Part shown: positions 1 to 7,577 of the stretch, piece by piece | How positions within the stretch are numbered: position 1 is the first letter of the stretch | Layout: each line of letters begins with the position of its first letter | DNA from: JACZWL01 sp046756445 | GTDB lineage: Bacteria; Pseudomonadota; Gammaproteobacteria; Steroidobacterales; Woeseiaceae | Assembly (NCBI GenBank): GCA_046756445.1 | Contig: JBHHWI010000014.1 | Span: forward strand, 1-42,233 | Direction of reading: 5' to 3' | Length of the DNA: 42,233 bases | Notes under the pieces: model-generated | The model's database searches: none | The model's input: the letters and a program-made list of their open reading frames with translations, nothing else | What the model was told of the DNA's origin: nothing | Program-made: the position numbers and the translations under genes

Positions 1-55
1 ACCTGCGACCTTCGGGTTATGAGCCCGACGAGCTGCCAGACTGCTCCACCCCGCA
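1..55 (-). tRNA. initiator tRNA-fMet (CAU), 3' part missing
   Basis: Read on the minus strand from 55 downward, this shows the acceptor 5' strand, D arm, and an anticodon loop CTCATAA closed by three G-C pairs (GGG/CCC). That triple is the hallmark of bacterial initiator tRNA and sets it apart from elongator tRNA-Met. The window ends inside the T arm, so roughly the last 22 bases, including position 72 and the CCA end, cannot be seen. The first base is T, whereas E. coli has C. The gene has its own promoter candidate just upstream. In relatives it precedes rimP-nusA-infB, which would lie outside the window. Confidence 0.93.
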
Positions 56-68
56 GCTGAGGGCGGGC

Positions 69-97
69 ATGATACAAAACGCCGGGATATCCGGCAA
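69..97 (-). promoter_or_regulatory. sigma-70-type promoter for tRNA-fMet
   Basis: On the minus strand a -35 box TTGCCG (97-92) is followed after 17 bp by a -10 box TATCAT (74-69). The stretch after it, GCCCGCCC, is a GC-rich discriminator of the kind seen at stringently controlled stable-RNA promoters. The tRNA starts 13 bp after the -10 box. The spacer coincides with the terminator hairpin of the nuo operon. The spacing and box match are seen directly; use in vivo is inferred. Confidence 0.6.
75..95 (-). terminator. Rho-independent terminator of the nuo operon
   Basis: After the nuoN stop codon the minus strand forms a hairpin GCCGG-ATATC-CCGGC (95-81) followed by GTTTTG. The stem is only 5 bp but fully G-C, and the T run is short, so termination may be partial. 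It overlaps the tRNA-fMet promoter. Confidence 0.55.
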
Positions 98-111
98 GGG
101 ATCGGGCGCCG

Positions 112-1545
112 CTAGCCCAGAACCCGCATGCAGAGGTTCAAGAGCCATCCGGGCATCAGGCCGACGGCCAGGACCGCGAGCCCGTTCAGGCTCAGGATCA
201 GGCGGGTGTCGGCCCTGGCCTGCAGGATGGCCCGGTCTTCTGCTGACTCGAAGTACATGTACCAGACCACGCGGATGTAATAGAACGCGCCGACCACGGC
301 GGCCAGCACCATCAAAACGGCAAGCCCCGGGAAGCCGGCGTCCAGCACGGCGTTGATGGCATTGAGCTTGGCGAAGAATCCGACCCAGGGCGGCACGCCC
401 GCCAGGCCGAACATGAAGAACAGCATCATGAAGGCGAACCAGGGACTCCTGGCATTGAGGCCCTTGAAGTCGCTCAGGTTTTCGGCCTCGAAACCCTGCC
501 GGCTGAGCAGGATTACGATGCCGAACGAGCCGGCGACGATCAGCACATAGGTCAGGGTGTAAAAGAGCGCTGCCGCGTAACCGGTGGCCGTGCCGCAGAA
601 TACCGCCAGCAGGATGAATCCCACGTGGCCGATCGCCGAGTAACCGAGCATGCGCTTGATATTGCTCTGGGCGATGGCCACCACGTTGCCGATCACGAGT
701 GACAGAACGGCAAGCACCATGATCATGCCCTGCCAGATTCCGTGCAGGTCGCCGAGCCCGTCGACCAGAATCCTGAGCGCGAGCGCCAGCGCGGCCAGTT
801 TCGGCGCCGATGCGATGTACAGGGTGACCGGCGACCTCGCGCCCTGGTAGACGTCCGGCAACCACATGTGGAACGGCACGGCGCCGAACTTGAACGCGAT
901 CCCGACGATCACGAACGCGAGCCCGAACCAGAGCGGCGGGCCGCTGATATCCGGCTGCGTGCGTATGGCCTCGGCTATCTCGTGGAACTGCAGGCTGCCG
1001 GTCAGGCCGTATATCCAGGAGATGCCGTAGAGCAATGCGCCCGACGCGATCGCCCCGAGCACGAAGTACTTCATGGCTGATTCGGCCGAGGCCGCGCTGT
1101 TGCGGTCGAAGGCGACCAGCGTGTAAAGCGACAACGACAGTGTCTCCAGCCCCAGGTACATCGTCAGCAGGCTGTTCGCGGAAATCATGATCATGACGCC
1201 GAGCAGCCCGAACAGGCCCAGCAGGTAATACTCGCCTTTGAACAGCTTGTTGTGCTGCAGATAGTCGCGCGCGTAGAAGAAGCCGAGCGCGACCACCCCG
1301 ACCGCGGCCAGTTTCAGTACCTGCGACAGGCTGTCGCTGACGTAACTGCCCTCGAACAACACCGTACGCGCCGCCGGCTCGGTCCAGGCGAGAGACGCAC
1401 CGGTGATGACCAGCGCGGCCATCGCCAGCCAGAATGTGACAACCCTGTTCTCCTCTGTGACCAGGAGGTCTGCCACGAGCACGACGCAGATCAAACCCAG
1501 GAGGGTCATTTCGGGTAGCGCGGGCAACAGATCAATCAGGTTCAT
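112..1545 (-). CDS. nuoN: NADH-quinone oxidoreductase subunit N
   Basis: This 477-residue integral membrane protein is one of the three antiporter-like proton-channel subunits of complex I. The sequence is a run of about 14 hydrophobic segments. It carries the Mrp-antiporter family signature in the middle, with a lysine in the GIAFKFGAVPFHMWLPDVY region and the NIKRMLGYSAIGHVGF stretch typical of NuoN. Length matches the family. ATG start; an 18 bp gap separates it from nuoM. It is the last gene of the operon and is followed by a terminator hairpin. Confidence 0.97.
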   Translation of the reverse strand: MNLIDLLPALPEMTLLGLICVVLVADLLVTEENRVVTFWLAMAALVITGASLAWTEPAARTVLFEGSYVSDSLSQVLKLAAVGVVALGFFYARDYLQHNKLFKGEYYLLGLFGLLGVMIMISANSLLTMYLGLETLSLSLYTLVAFDRNSAASAESAMKYFVLGAIASGALLYGISWIYGLTGSLQFHEIAEAIRTQPDISGPPLWFGLAFVIVGIAFKFGAVPFHMWLPDVYQGARSPVTLYIASAPKLAALALALRILVDGLGDLHGIWQGMIMVLAVLSLVIGNVVAIAQSNIKRMLGYSAIGHVGFILLAVFCGTATGYAAALFYTLTYVLIVAGSFGIVILLSRQGFEAENLSDFKGLNARSPWFAFMMLFFMFGLAGVPPWVGFFAKLNAINAVLDAGFPGLAVLMVLAAVVGAFYYIRVVWYMYFESAEDRAILQARADTRLILSLNGLAVLAVGLMPGWLLNLCMRVLG

Positions 1546-1563
1546 ATCCGGTTCCGGGTCTTC

Positions 1564-3084
1564 CTAGAGCTTCGACTGGCCGGCGAGGTCCACGAGTTGC
1601 TCGACGGTCGCCGACATCATGTCGATCAGCGGCGCCGGCCACAGGCCCACCAGCAACACGGCCAGGGCAAGGACCCCGAGCACGATGAACTCACGATTGT
1701 GCAGATCCTTGAGCTCCGCCACCTCGTCGTTGGCGACGTCACCGTAGACGACTCGCTTGATCATCCAGAGCGTATACGCGGCGCCCAGGATCATGATCGT
1801 CGCAGCCAGGAACGCGTACCAGAAGTTGGCTTTGAAGCTCGCGATGATGACCATGAACTCGCCGACAAATCCCGAGGTCCCGGGCAGGCCTGCGTTCGCC
1901 AGGGCGAACAGGACCATGAACGATGCGAACACGGGCATGGTGTTGGCGACACCGCCGTAGTCCTCGATCTGACGACTGTGGACACGGTCATACAGCACGC
2001 CGACGCACAAGAACAATGCAGCCGAGATCAGTCCGTGAGAAACCATCTGCACGATGCCCCCGGTCATGCCGAGCTCGGCACCCATGCCCCGGCTGATAGA
2101 CCACAGGATGAAAAAGCCGAGGGTCACGAAGCCCATGTGCGCGATCGACGAATAGGCGATGAGCTTTTTCATGTCTCTTTGCATCAGGGCCACGAATCCG
2201 ATGTAGACGACGGCCACCAGCGATAAGGCAATCATGAATCCTGCAAAGTAGTGGCTGCCGTCGGGCAGCATGGGCAATGACAGGCGGACGAATCCGTAAC
2301 CGCCCATTTTCAACAGGATCGCCGCCAGAATGACCGAACCACCCGTCGGCGCCTCGACGTGCGCATCCGGCAGCCAGGTGTGCACCGGCCACATCGGCAC
2401 TTTGACAGCAAAGGCGAGCAGGAATGCGATGAAGAGCAGTTTCTGCTCGGTCATCGAGAGCGGGACGCGCATGAACGCAAAGAAATCGAAGGTCCCGGTC
2501 TTGGTGAACAGGTAAATGAACGCGACCAGCATCAGCACCGAGCCGAGGAACGTGTACAGGAAGAACTTGAGCGTTGCGTAAATCCGTCGTTCCCCGCCCC
2601 AGACGCCGATGATGAGAAACATCGGCACCAGCATCGCTTCCCAGAATACGTAGAACAGCACACCGTCGAGCGCACAGAACACGCCGATCATCAGTCCCTC
2701 GAGGAACAGGAATGCCGCAAAATACTGCGCCGGCCGTGCCTTGATGTTGTCCCATCCCGCGATCACGACCAGCGGGGTCAGGAAAGTCGTCAGCAGAATC
2801 AGCGGAGCGGATATGCCGTCAACGCCGAGGTAATAGTAGACATCGAAGGAGGGAATCCAGCTCAGTCGCTCGACGAACTGCATATCCGCCGTCGTCGTAT
2901 CGAAGCTCGAGTAGATGAAAGTGCTCAGGAGGAAGGTCAGCAAGGAGACCAGCAGTGCGAGGACACGCATGCCGCCGGCTCGCGGCGATGCAGAGTCACC
3001 GTCGTCACCGACCAGCAGCACCGCCGTGCCGCCGATGATCGGCAACCAGATCACGATGCTCAATATTTGATGTGTCAGGTCCAT
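1564..3084 (-). CDS. nuoM: NADH-quinone oxidoreductase subunit M
   Basis: This 506-residue membrane subunit is an antiporter-like proton channel of complex I. Recognisable features are YLGVDGISAPLILLT near the N-terminus, FYVFWEAMLVPMFLIIG with the conserved channel glutamate, KVPMWPVHTWLPDAHVEAP around a conserved lysine, and MQRDMKKLIAYSSIAHMGF. About 14 hydrophobic segments are present. ATG start; 33 bp after nuoL and 18 bp before nuoN. Confidence 0.98.
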   Translation of the reverse strand: MDLTHQILSIVIWLPIIGGTAVLLVGDDGDSASPRAGGMRVLALLVSLLTFLLSTFIYSSFDTTTADMQFVERLSWIPSFDVYYYLGVDGISAPLILLTTFLTPLVVIAGWDNIKARPAQYFAAFLFLEGLMIGVFCALDGVLFYVFWEAMLVPMFLIIGVWGGERRIYATLKFFLYTFLGSVLMLVAFIYLFTKTGTFDFFAFMRVPLSMTEQKLLFIAFLLAFAVKVPMWPVHTWLPDAHVEAPTGGSVILAAILLKMGGYGFVRLSLPMLPDGSHYFAGFMIALSLVAVVYIGFVALMQRDMKKLIAYSSIAHMGFVTLGFFILWSISRGMGAELGMTGGIVQMVSHGLISAALFLCVGVLYDRVHSRQIEDYGGVANTMPVFASFMVLFALANAGLPGTSGFVGEFMVIIASFKANFWYAFLAATIMILGAAYTLWMIKRVVYGDVANDEVAELKDLHNREFIVLGVLALAVLLVGLWPAPLIDMMSATVEQLVDLAGQSKL

Positions 3085-3117
3085 TGCGCTGTTCTTGTTC
3101 TTTCTTGCCGCATCCCT

Positions 3118-5082
3118 CTAAAACCAGAGTACCCAGGCCAGCAGCAGAGTCAGGCTGATGATCATGGCGAATGCGTAGTGGTACAGATAACCGGTCTGCA
3201 GCTGGCGCAGGATAGCGGCCAGTCGGCCCACGGTATTTGCCGTGCCGTTCACGAAGCCGTCGATAACCAGTACGTCCCCTTTGAGCCACAGGAACCTGCC
3301 GGCCGCCCTGCCGCCGGCGGCGAAGCCCTCGAGGTACAGATCGTCGAAGTAGTACTTTCGATCGAGCAGGGTGTACAGGCCGGACAGTTTCCGGCTGAGC
3401 TTGTCGGGCAGGTCCGGCCGCTTCAGGTAAAAGAACCAGGCAGTGACAAAGCCGGCCGCGGCGAGATACACGGCGGGACTGTGTTCGAGGGCGTGCACGA
3501 TGAACGCCCAGGCGCCGTGGAAGGCGCCGCCCAGCTCCGCCAGCACATCATGCTCTTCGAGAACCGCAAGCGAGGTACCGAAATAGTCGCCGAACAGCAC
3601 CGGTCCGATCGTGACCCAGCCGACCGCCGCCGAGCCGACAGCGAGCAGAACGAGCGGCACGGTGACCACCCAGGGTGATTCCTTCACGTGTGACCTGTGC
3701 TTCTCGTCCAGGCGCTCCTTGCCGTGGAACACCAGGAAAAACATGCGAAACGTGTACAGCGCCGTGACAAAGACGCCGAGCGTGACGCTGAGATAGGGGA
3801 TCCAGTAGACCAGACCCTGTCCCTGCCAGTGCGATTCCTTCACGGCCTCGATCAACGCGTCCTTGGAGAAAAAGCCTGCACTGCCGGGGAAACCGATCAG
3901 GGCGAGCGCCCCGATCAACGCGGTCCAGTAGGTGATCGGCATGTACTTCCTGAGCCCGCCCATCTTCCGGATGTCCTGCTCGTGATGCAGCGCGATGATC
4001 ACCGACCCGGCCGCAAGGAATAACAGTGCTTTGAAAAAGGCGTGCGTCATCAGGTGGAAGATGGCCGCGCCATAGGCGGATACGCCGAGCGCCACGGTCA
4101 TATAGCCGAGCTGCGACAGCGTCGAATAGGCGACCACGCGTTTGATGTCGTTTTGCACGATGCCGAGCAGGCCCATGAAGAACGCGGTAATCGAGCCGAT
4201 CACGAGCACCACGGACAACGCGGCTTCGGACAGCTCGAACAGCGGCGACATACGCGCGACCATGAAGATACCGGCGGTGACCATCGTGGCCGCGTGGATC
4301 AGGGCGGATATCGGCGTCGGGCCTTCCATGGAATCGGGCAGCCAGACATGCAAGGGCGCCTGCGCCGATTTACCCATCGCGCCGATGAACAGCAGAATGC
4401 AGATCAGGGTCATCGCATTCCAGGACACGCCGCCGATCACCTCGACGCTCTGCCCCGCGATCACAGGCGCCCTCAGGAACACCGTGGCGTAGTCCAGGGC
4501 GCCGGCGAACATGACGATCCCGGCGATACCGAGAATAAAACCGAAATCGCCGAGCCGGTTGACCAGGAATGCCTTCAGGTTCGCGATGATCGCCGACTCG
4601 CGCTTGAACCAGAAACCGATGAGCAGATACGAGACCAGCCCGACTGCCTCCCAACCGAAGAAAAGCTGCAGAAAGTTGTTCGACATGACCAGCATGAGCA
4701 TGGAGAAGGTAAACAGCGAGATGTAGCTGAAGAACCGCTGGTAGCCGGGGTCATCGGCCATGTAACCGATCGTGTAGATGTGCACCATGAAGGAAATGAA
4801 GGAAACCACGACCATCATCAATGCCGACAGGCGGTCGATCAGGAAGCCCACTTCCATGCGGAGACCGTCGCTGACGGCCCAGGTATAGACCGTGTAGTTC
4901 TCGGCCTGACCGCCATCCCAATACATGTGCTTCAGGACGAGCACGGAAAGACCGAATGACAGGCCGACGGCCAGAATCGTGACCCAGTGCGCCCCGGCAC
5001 GGCCGATTTGCTTGCCGAACAGTCCGGCGACGACCGCCGCAACGAGCGGCGCGAGGACGATTGTCAGATGATAGCCGTGCAT
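3118..5082 (-). CDS. nuoL: NADH-quinone oxidoreductase subunit L
   Basis: At 654 residues this is the largest antiporter-like subunit and the distal proton channel of complex I. It has the expected FFGWEAVGLVSYLLIGFWF segment with the channel glutamate, and APLHVWLPDSMEGPTPISAL. The C-terminal part matches the long amphipathic helix and final anchoring helix that clamp NuoM and NuoN in known structures. ATG start, 3 bp after the nuoK stop. Confidence 0.98.
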   Translation of the reverse strand: MHGYHLTIVLAPLVAAVVAGLFGKQIGRAGAHWVTILAVGLSFGLSVLVLKHMYWDGGQAENYTVYTWAVSDGLRMEVGFLIDRLSALMMVVVSFISFMVHIYTIGYMADDPGYQRFFSYISLFTFSMLMLVMSNNFLQLFFGWEAVGLVSYLLIGFWFKRESAIIANLKAFLVNRLGDFGFILGIAGIVMFAGALDYATVFLRAPVIAGQSVEVIGGVSWNAMTLICILLFIGAMGKSAQAPLHVWLPDSMEGPTPISALIHAATMVTAGIFMVARMSPLFELSEAALSVVLVIGSITAFFMGLLGIVQNDIKRVVAYSTLSQLGYMTVALGVSAYGAAIFHLMTHAFFKALLFLAAGSVIIALHHEQDIRKMGGLRKYMPITYWTALIGALALIGFPGSAGFFSKDALIEAVKESHWQGQGLVYWIPYLSVTLGVFVTALYTFRMFFLVFHGKERLDEKHRSHVKESPWVVTVPLVLLAVGSAAVGWVTIGPVLFGDYFGTSLAVLEEHDVLAELGGAFHGAWAFIVHALEHSPAVYLAAAGFVTAWFFYLKRPDLPDKLSRKLSGLYTLLDRKYYFDDLYLEGFAAGGRAAGRFLWLKGDVLVIDGFVNGTANTVGRLAAILRQLQTGYLYHYAFAMIISLTLLLAWVLWF

Positions 5083-5085
5083 CGT

Positions 5086-5391
5086 TCAGCCTTTCATCGT
5101 ATCCAGCTCCTCAACGTTGATGGAGCTCCGGTTCCTGAACAGTACAACCAGGATCGCGAGACCGATCGCCGCTTCCGCCGCCGCGACCGTCAGTATAAAA
5201 AAGACGAATACCTGGCCGGTCTCGTCGCCCAGGTATCGCGAAAAGGCGATGAAGTTGAAATTGACGGCCAACAGCATGAGCTCGATGCACATCAGGAGCA
5301 GGATCAGATTGCGCCGGTTGATGAAGATGCCGGCCACGGCCAGCGCGAACAACACCGCCGACACGGTCAGGTAGTGCTGTAAACCGATCAC
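5086..5391 (-). CDS. nuoK: NADH-quinone oxidoreductase subunit K
   Basis: This small membrane subunit of 101 residues has three hydrophobic helices. The conserved carboxylates lie in LLLMCIELMLLAVN (helix 2) and TVAAAEAAIGLAI (helix 3), the E-channel glutamates of the NuoK family. I place the start at a GTG (5391) that overlaps the nuoJ stop in a GTGA tetranucleotide. This gives the standard family length and a typical N-terminus, IGLQHYL. The frame stays open further upstream, but that region is nuoJ read in another frame. Confidence 0.95.
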   Translation of the reverse strand: MIGLQHYLTVSAVLFALAVAGIFINRRNLILLLMCIELMLLAVNFNFIAFSRYLGDETGQVFVFFILTVAAAEAAIGLAILVVLFRNRSSINVEELDTMKG

Positions 5392-5990
5392 TGCCGCTTC
5401 TCCGCTTTCATCTTGACGATCCGGACGCGGTCCCTGGCCCGGACTGCGACCTGTTTCGAGATGTTCTGCACCTTGAGACCGGGGCGTTTGCGCATGGTCA
5501 GCGTGATAGCCGCTACGATCGCGAGCAGGAGCACCGCGGCGGCGATCTCGAAGGCATAGACGTGCTCGGTGTAAAGCACCGCGCCGAGCGCTTCGGTATT
5601 GCTGTAGCCCTCCGGCGTCGACTGAAAACCGCTGATGCCGGCATCCGTTCGCCCGCGGAGCCAGATCACCTGGACCAGCTCGACGACCATCAAGACAGCG
5701 ATCAGCAAGCCGAAAGGCGCGTACCGGGTCAGTCCGCCGCGCAGCCTTTCGATATTGATGTCCAGCATCATGACCACGAACAGGAACAGCACCATGACCG
5801 CACCGACGTAGACCAGCACGAGCACGATGGCGAGAAACTCCGCCTCGGCCATCAGCCAAAGCACCGCGCTCTGGAAAAAAGAGAGCACGAGGAACATGAC
5901 CGCATGCACCGGATTCCTCGAAAAAATCACGCCGAGCGCAGCGCCGAATAAGACTGCGGCAAAAAAGTAAAAAAGGAGAGCCTGGAACAA
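5388..5990 (-). CDS. nuoJ: NADH-quinone oxidoreductase subunit J
   Basis: This 200-residue membrane subunit lies between NuoH and NuoK in the complex. It has five hydrophobic segments followed by a basic, soluble tail. SRNPVHAVMFLVLSFF and VYVGAVMVLFLFVVMMLDI are family signatures; the latter contains the pi-bulge helix. The start appears to be TTG at 5990, because no ATG or GTG gives a normal N-terminus. An AGGAG lies 11 bp upstream, which is rather far. The stop overlaps nuoK by 4 bp. Confidence 0.95.
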   Translation of the reverse strand: MFQALLFYFFAAVLFGAALGVIFSRNPVHAVMFLVLSFFQSAVLWLMAEAEFLAIVLVLVYVGAVMVLFLFVVMMLDINIERLRGGLTRYAPFGLLIAVLMVVELVQVIWLRGRTDAGISGFQSTPEGYSNTEALGAVLYTEHVYAFEIAAAVLLLAIVAAITLTMRKRPGLKVQNISKQVAVRARDRVRIVKMKAEKRQ

Positions 5991-6004
5991 GTTTTGATCA
6001 ACTC

Positions 6005-6493
6005 CTATTTGTATCGCGCGTCGGCCGCTTTATCGGCCGCGATCATGGCATCGAACTTATCGCCGATCGCCAGCAATTTGTCTTTGGTCATGATGTTCTC
6101 GCCGGGCTTTTCCATGTGATATTCATGGATTCTGGTTTCGACGATTGCATCCACCGGACAGGCTTCTTCGCAGAAGCCGCAATAGATGCACTTGAACAGA
6201 TCGATGTCGTATCGCGTGGTGCGGCGCGTGCCATCGTCGCCGACGTCGGACTCGATCGTAATCGCAAGCGCCGGACAAACAGCCTCGCAGAGCTTACACG
6301 CAATGCATCGCTCTTCGCCGTTCGGGTATCGTCTCAATGCGTGCAGTCCGCGAAACCGGACAGACTGCGGCGTTTTCTCTTCGGGGTATAAGACGGTGAT
6401 CGCCGGCCGGAAGAAGTTCCGAAAAGTAACCGAAAGTCCCTGCCACAGTTCCGCCAGGACAAAGGTCTGAAAGAAGCTTCGAATACCGTTCAT
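6005..6493 (-). CDS. nuoI: NADH-quinone oxidoreductase subunit I
   Basis: This 162-residue ferredoxin-like subunit carries tetranuclear clusters N6a and N6b. Two CxxCxxCxxxCP motifs are present, at C63/C66/C69/C73 and C102/C105/C108/C112. An amphipathic N-terminal helix precedes them. I start at the ATG at 6493, preceded by GGGAGGG at good spacing and giving the usual MNGIRSFF-type start. A longer in-frame start at 6559 lies inside nuoH and is unlikely. Four bp separate it from nuoH. Confidence 0.97.
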   Translation of the reverse strand: MNGIRSFFQTFVLAELWQGLSVTFRNFFRPAITVLYPEEKTPQSVRFRGLHALRRYPNGEERCIACKLCEAVCPALAITIESDVGDDGTRRTTRYDIDLFKCIYCGFCEEACPVDAIVETRIHEYHMEKPGENIMTKDKLLAIGDKFDAMIAADKAADARYK

Positions 6494-6497
6494 CCGT

Positions 6498-7577
6498 CTA
6501 CCCTCCCATCCCTGCCCAGGGGCCCCACCGGAGCCAGGACAGAACACCTTCGACGGCAATCCAAATGATCGTAATCGGGATAAATACCTTCCAGCCGAGC
6601 CGCATTATCTGGTCATAGCGATAGCGCGGAAACGTCGCGCGCAACCAGAAGAACACGAAAACGAACAACGATATCTTGGCCGCCAGCCAGAAGAAGCCGG
6701 GTTGTCGCAGGAAATGCCCTTCGCCAAGGAAGGTCCATCCTTCGAAAAACGACGCCCAACCGCCGAAGAAGAATATCGAGGTGAGCGCGGAGATCAGAAT
6801 GATGTTGGCGTACTCGGCGAGGAAGAACACGGCAAACGCGACGCCGGAGTACTCCACATGAAATCCCGCAACGATCTCCGACTCGCCTTCGGCGACATCG
6901 AATGGCGCCCTGTTCGTTTCCGCGACGCCGGAAACGAAATAAACCAGAAACAGGGGCAGCAACGGGAAAAGGAACCAGTGACTGAATCCACCAGCCTGTG
7001 CCTCCGTGATATCGCCGAGATTGAGGCTGCCGCCGGCCATCAATACGCCTACCAGCGCAAATCCCATCGCAATCTCATAGGCAACGATCTGCGCCGCCGA
7101 ACGCATAGCGCCCAGAAACGCGTACTTGGAATTCGTAGCCCAGCCCGCAAGTATCACACCGTAGACGCCGACCGAGGTAAGCGCGAGCACGTACAAGAGT
7201 CCTGCATTGATGTCGGCGATGACGAAGTTGTCAGTGAGTGGGATGACCGCCCAGGTGGCGAGCGCAGGCGTAATGGACAAAATCGGCGCAATTATGAACA
7301 GGAAGCGATTCGACTTGGCAGGAACGATGACCTCCTTGATAAGGAGCTTCAAAACGTCGGCAAACGGCTGCCCGAGTCCGACCGGCCCCACCCGGTTCGG
7401 CCCGAGCCGGCCCTGCATGTAACCAATCACCTTGCGCTCGAAGTAGGTCGTGAACGCGACCGCAAGAATGAGGGTGATTGTCACCGCGAGTATCTGCGTC
7501 GTGACGATGATCAGGTGCTGAAGATCCGGCGGGATGGTCGCCCACATCGCATTCAGATACTCGATCATCCTGTTCAC
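6498..7577 (-). CDS. nuoH: NADH-quinone oxidoreductase subunit H
   Basis: This membrane subunit of 359 residues has eight hydrophobic segments and forms the floor of the quinone chamber. Signatures include FERKVIGYMQGRLGPNRVGP near the N-terminus and GVAETNRAPFDVAEGESEIV in the middle, with its conserved acidic residues. The start is a GTG at 7577 overlapping the nuoG stop (GTGA). An ATG three codons further in (7568) is the alternative. Confidence 0.97.
   Translation of the reverse strand: MNRMIEYLNAMWATIPPDLQHLIIVTTQILAVTITLILAVAFTTYFERKVIGYMQGRLGPNRVGPVGLGQPFADVLKLLIKEVIVPAKSNRFLFIIAPILSITPALATWAVIPLTDNFVIADINAGLLYVLALTSVGVYGVILAGWATNSKYAFLGAMRSAAQIVAYEIAMGFALVGVLMAGGSLNLGDITEAQAGGFSHWFLFPLLPLFLVYFVSGVAETNRAPFDVAEGESEIVAGFHVEYSGVAFAVFFLAEYANIILISALTSIFFFGGWASFFEGWTFLGEGHFLRQPGFFWLAAKISLFVFVFFWLRATFPRYRYDQIMRLGWKVFIPITIIWIAVEGVLSWLRWGPWAGMGG

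Noticed and set aside
2359..3678. 439-codon open frame on the plus strand
   Set aside because: It is antisense to nuoM and nuoL, rich in Arg/Gln/His with no recognisable domain; a by-product of high GC content.
4042..4959. 305-codon plus-strand open frame inside nuoL
   Set aside because: Composition is His/Asp/Arg-rich and no family is recognisable; it mirrors the codon bias of nuoL.
5392..5859. 5' extension of the nuoK frame giving a 257-residue protein
   Set aside because: The extra part is nuoJ read in a shifted frame and is Arg-rich; NuoK is normally about 100 residues.
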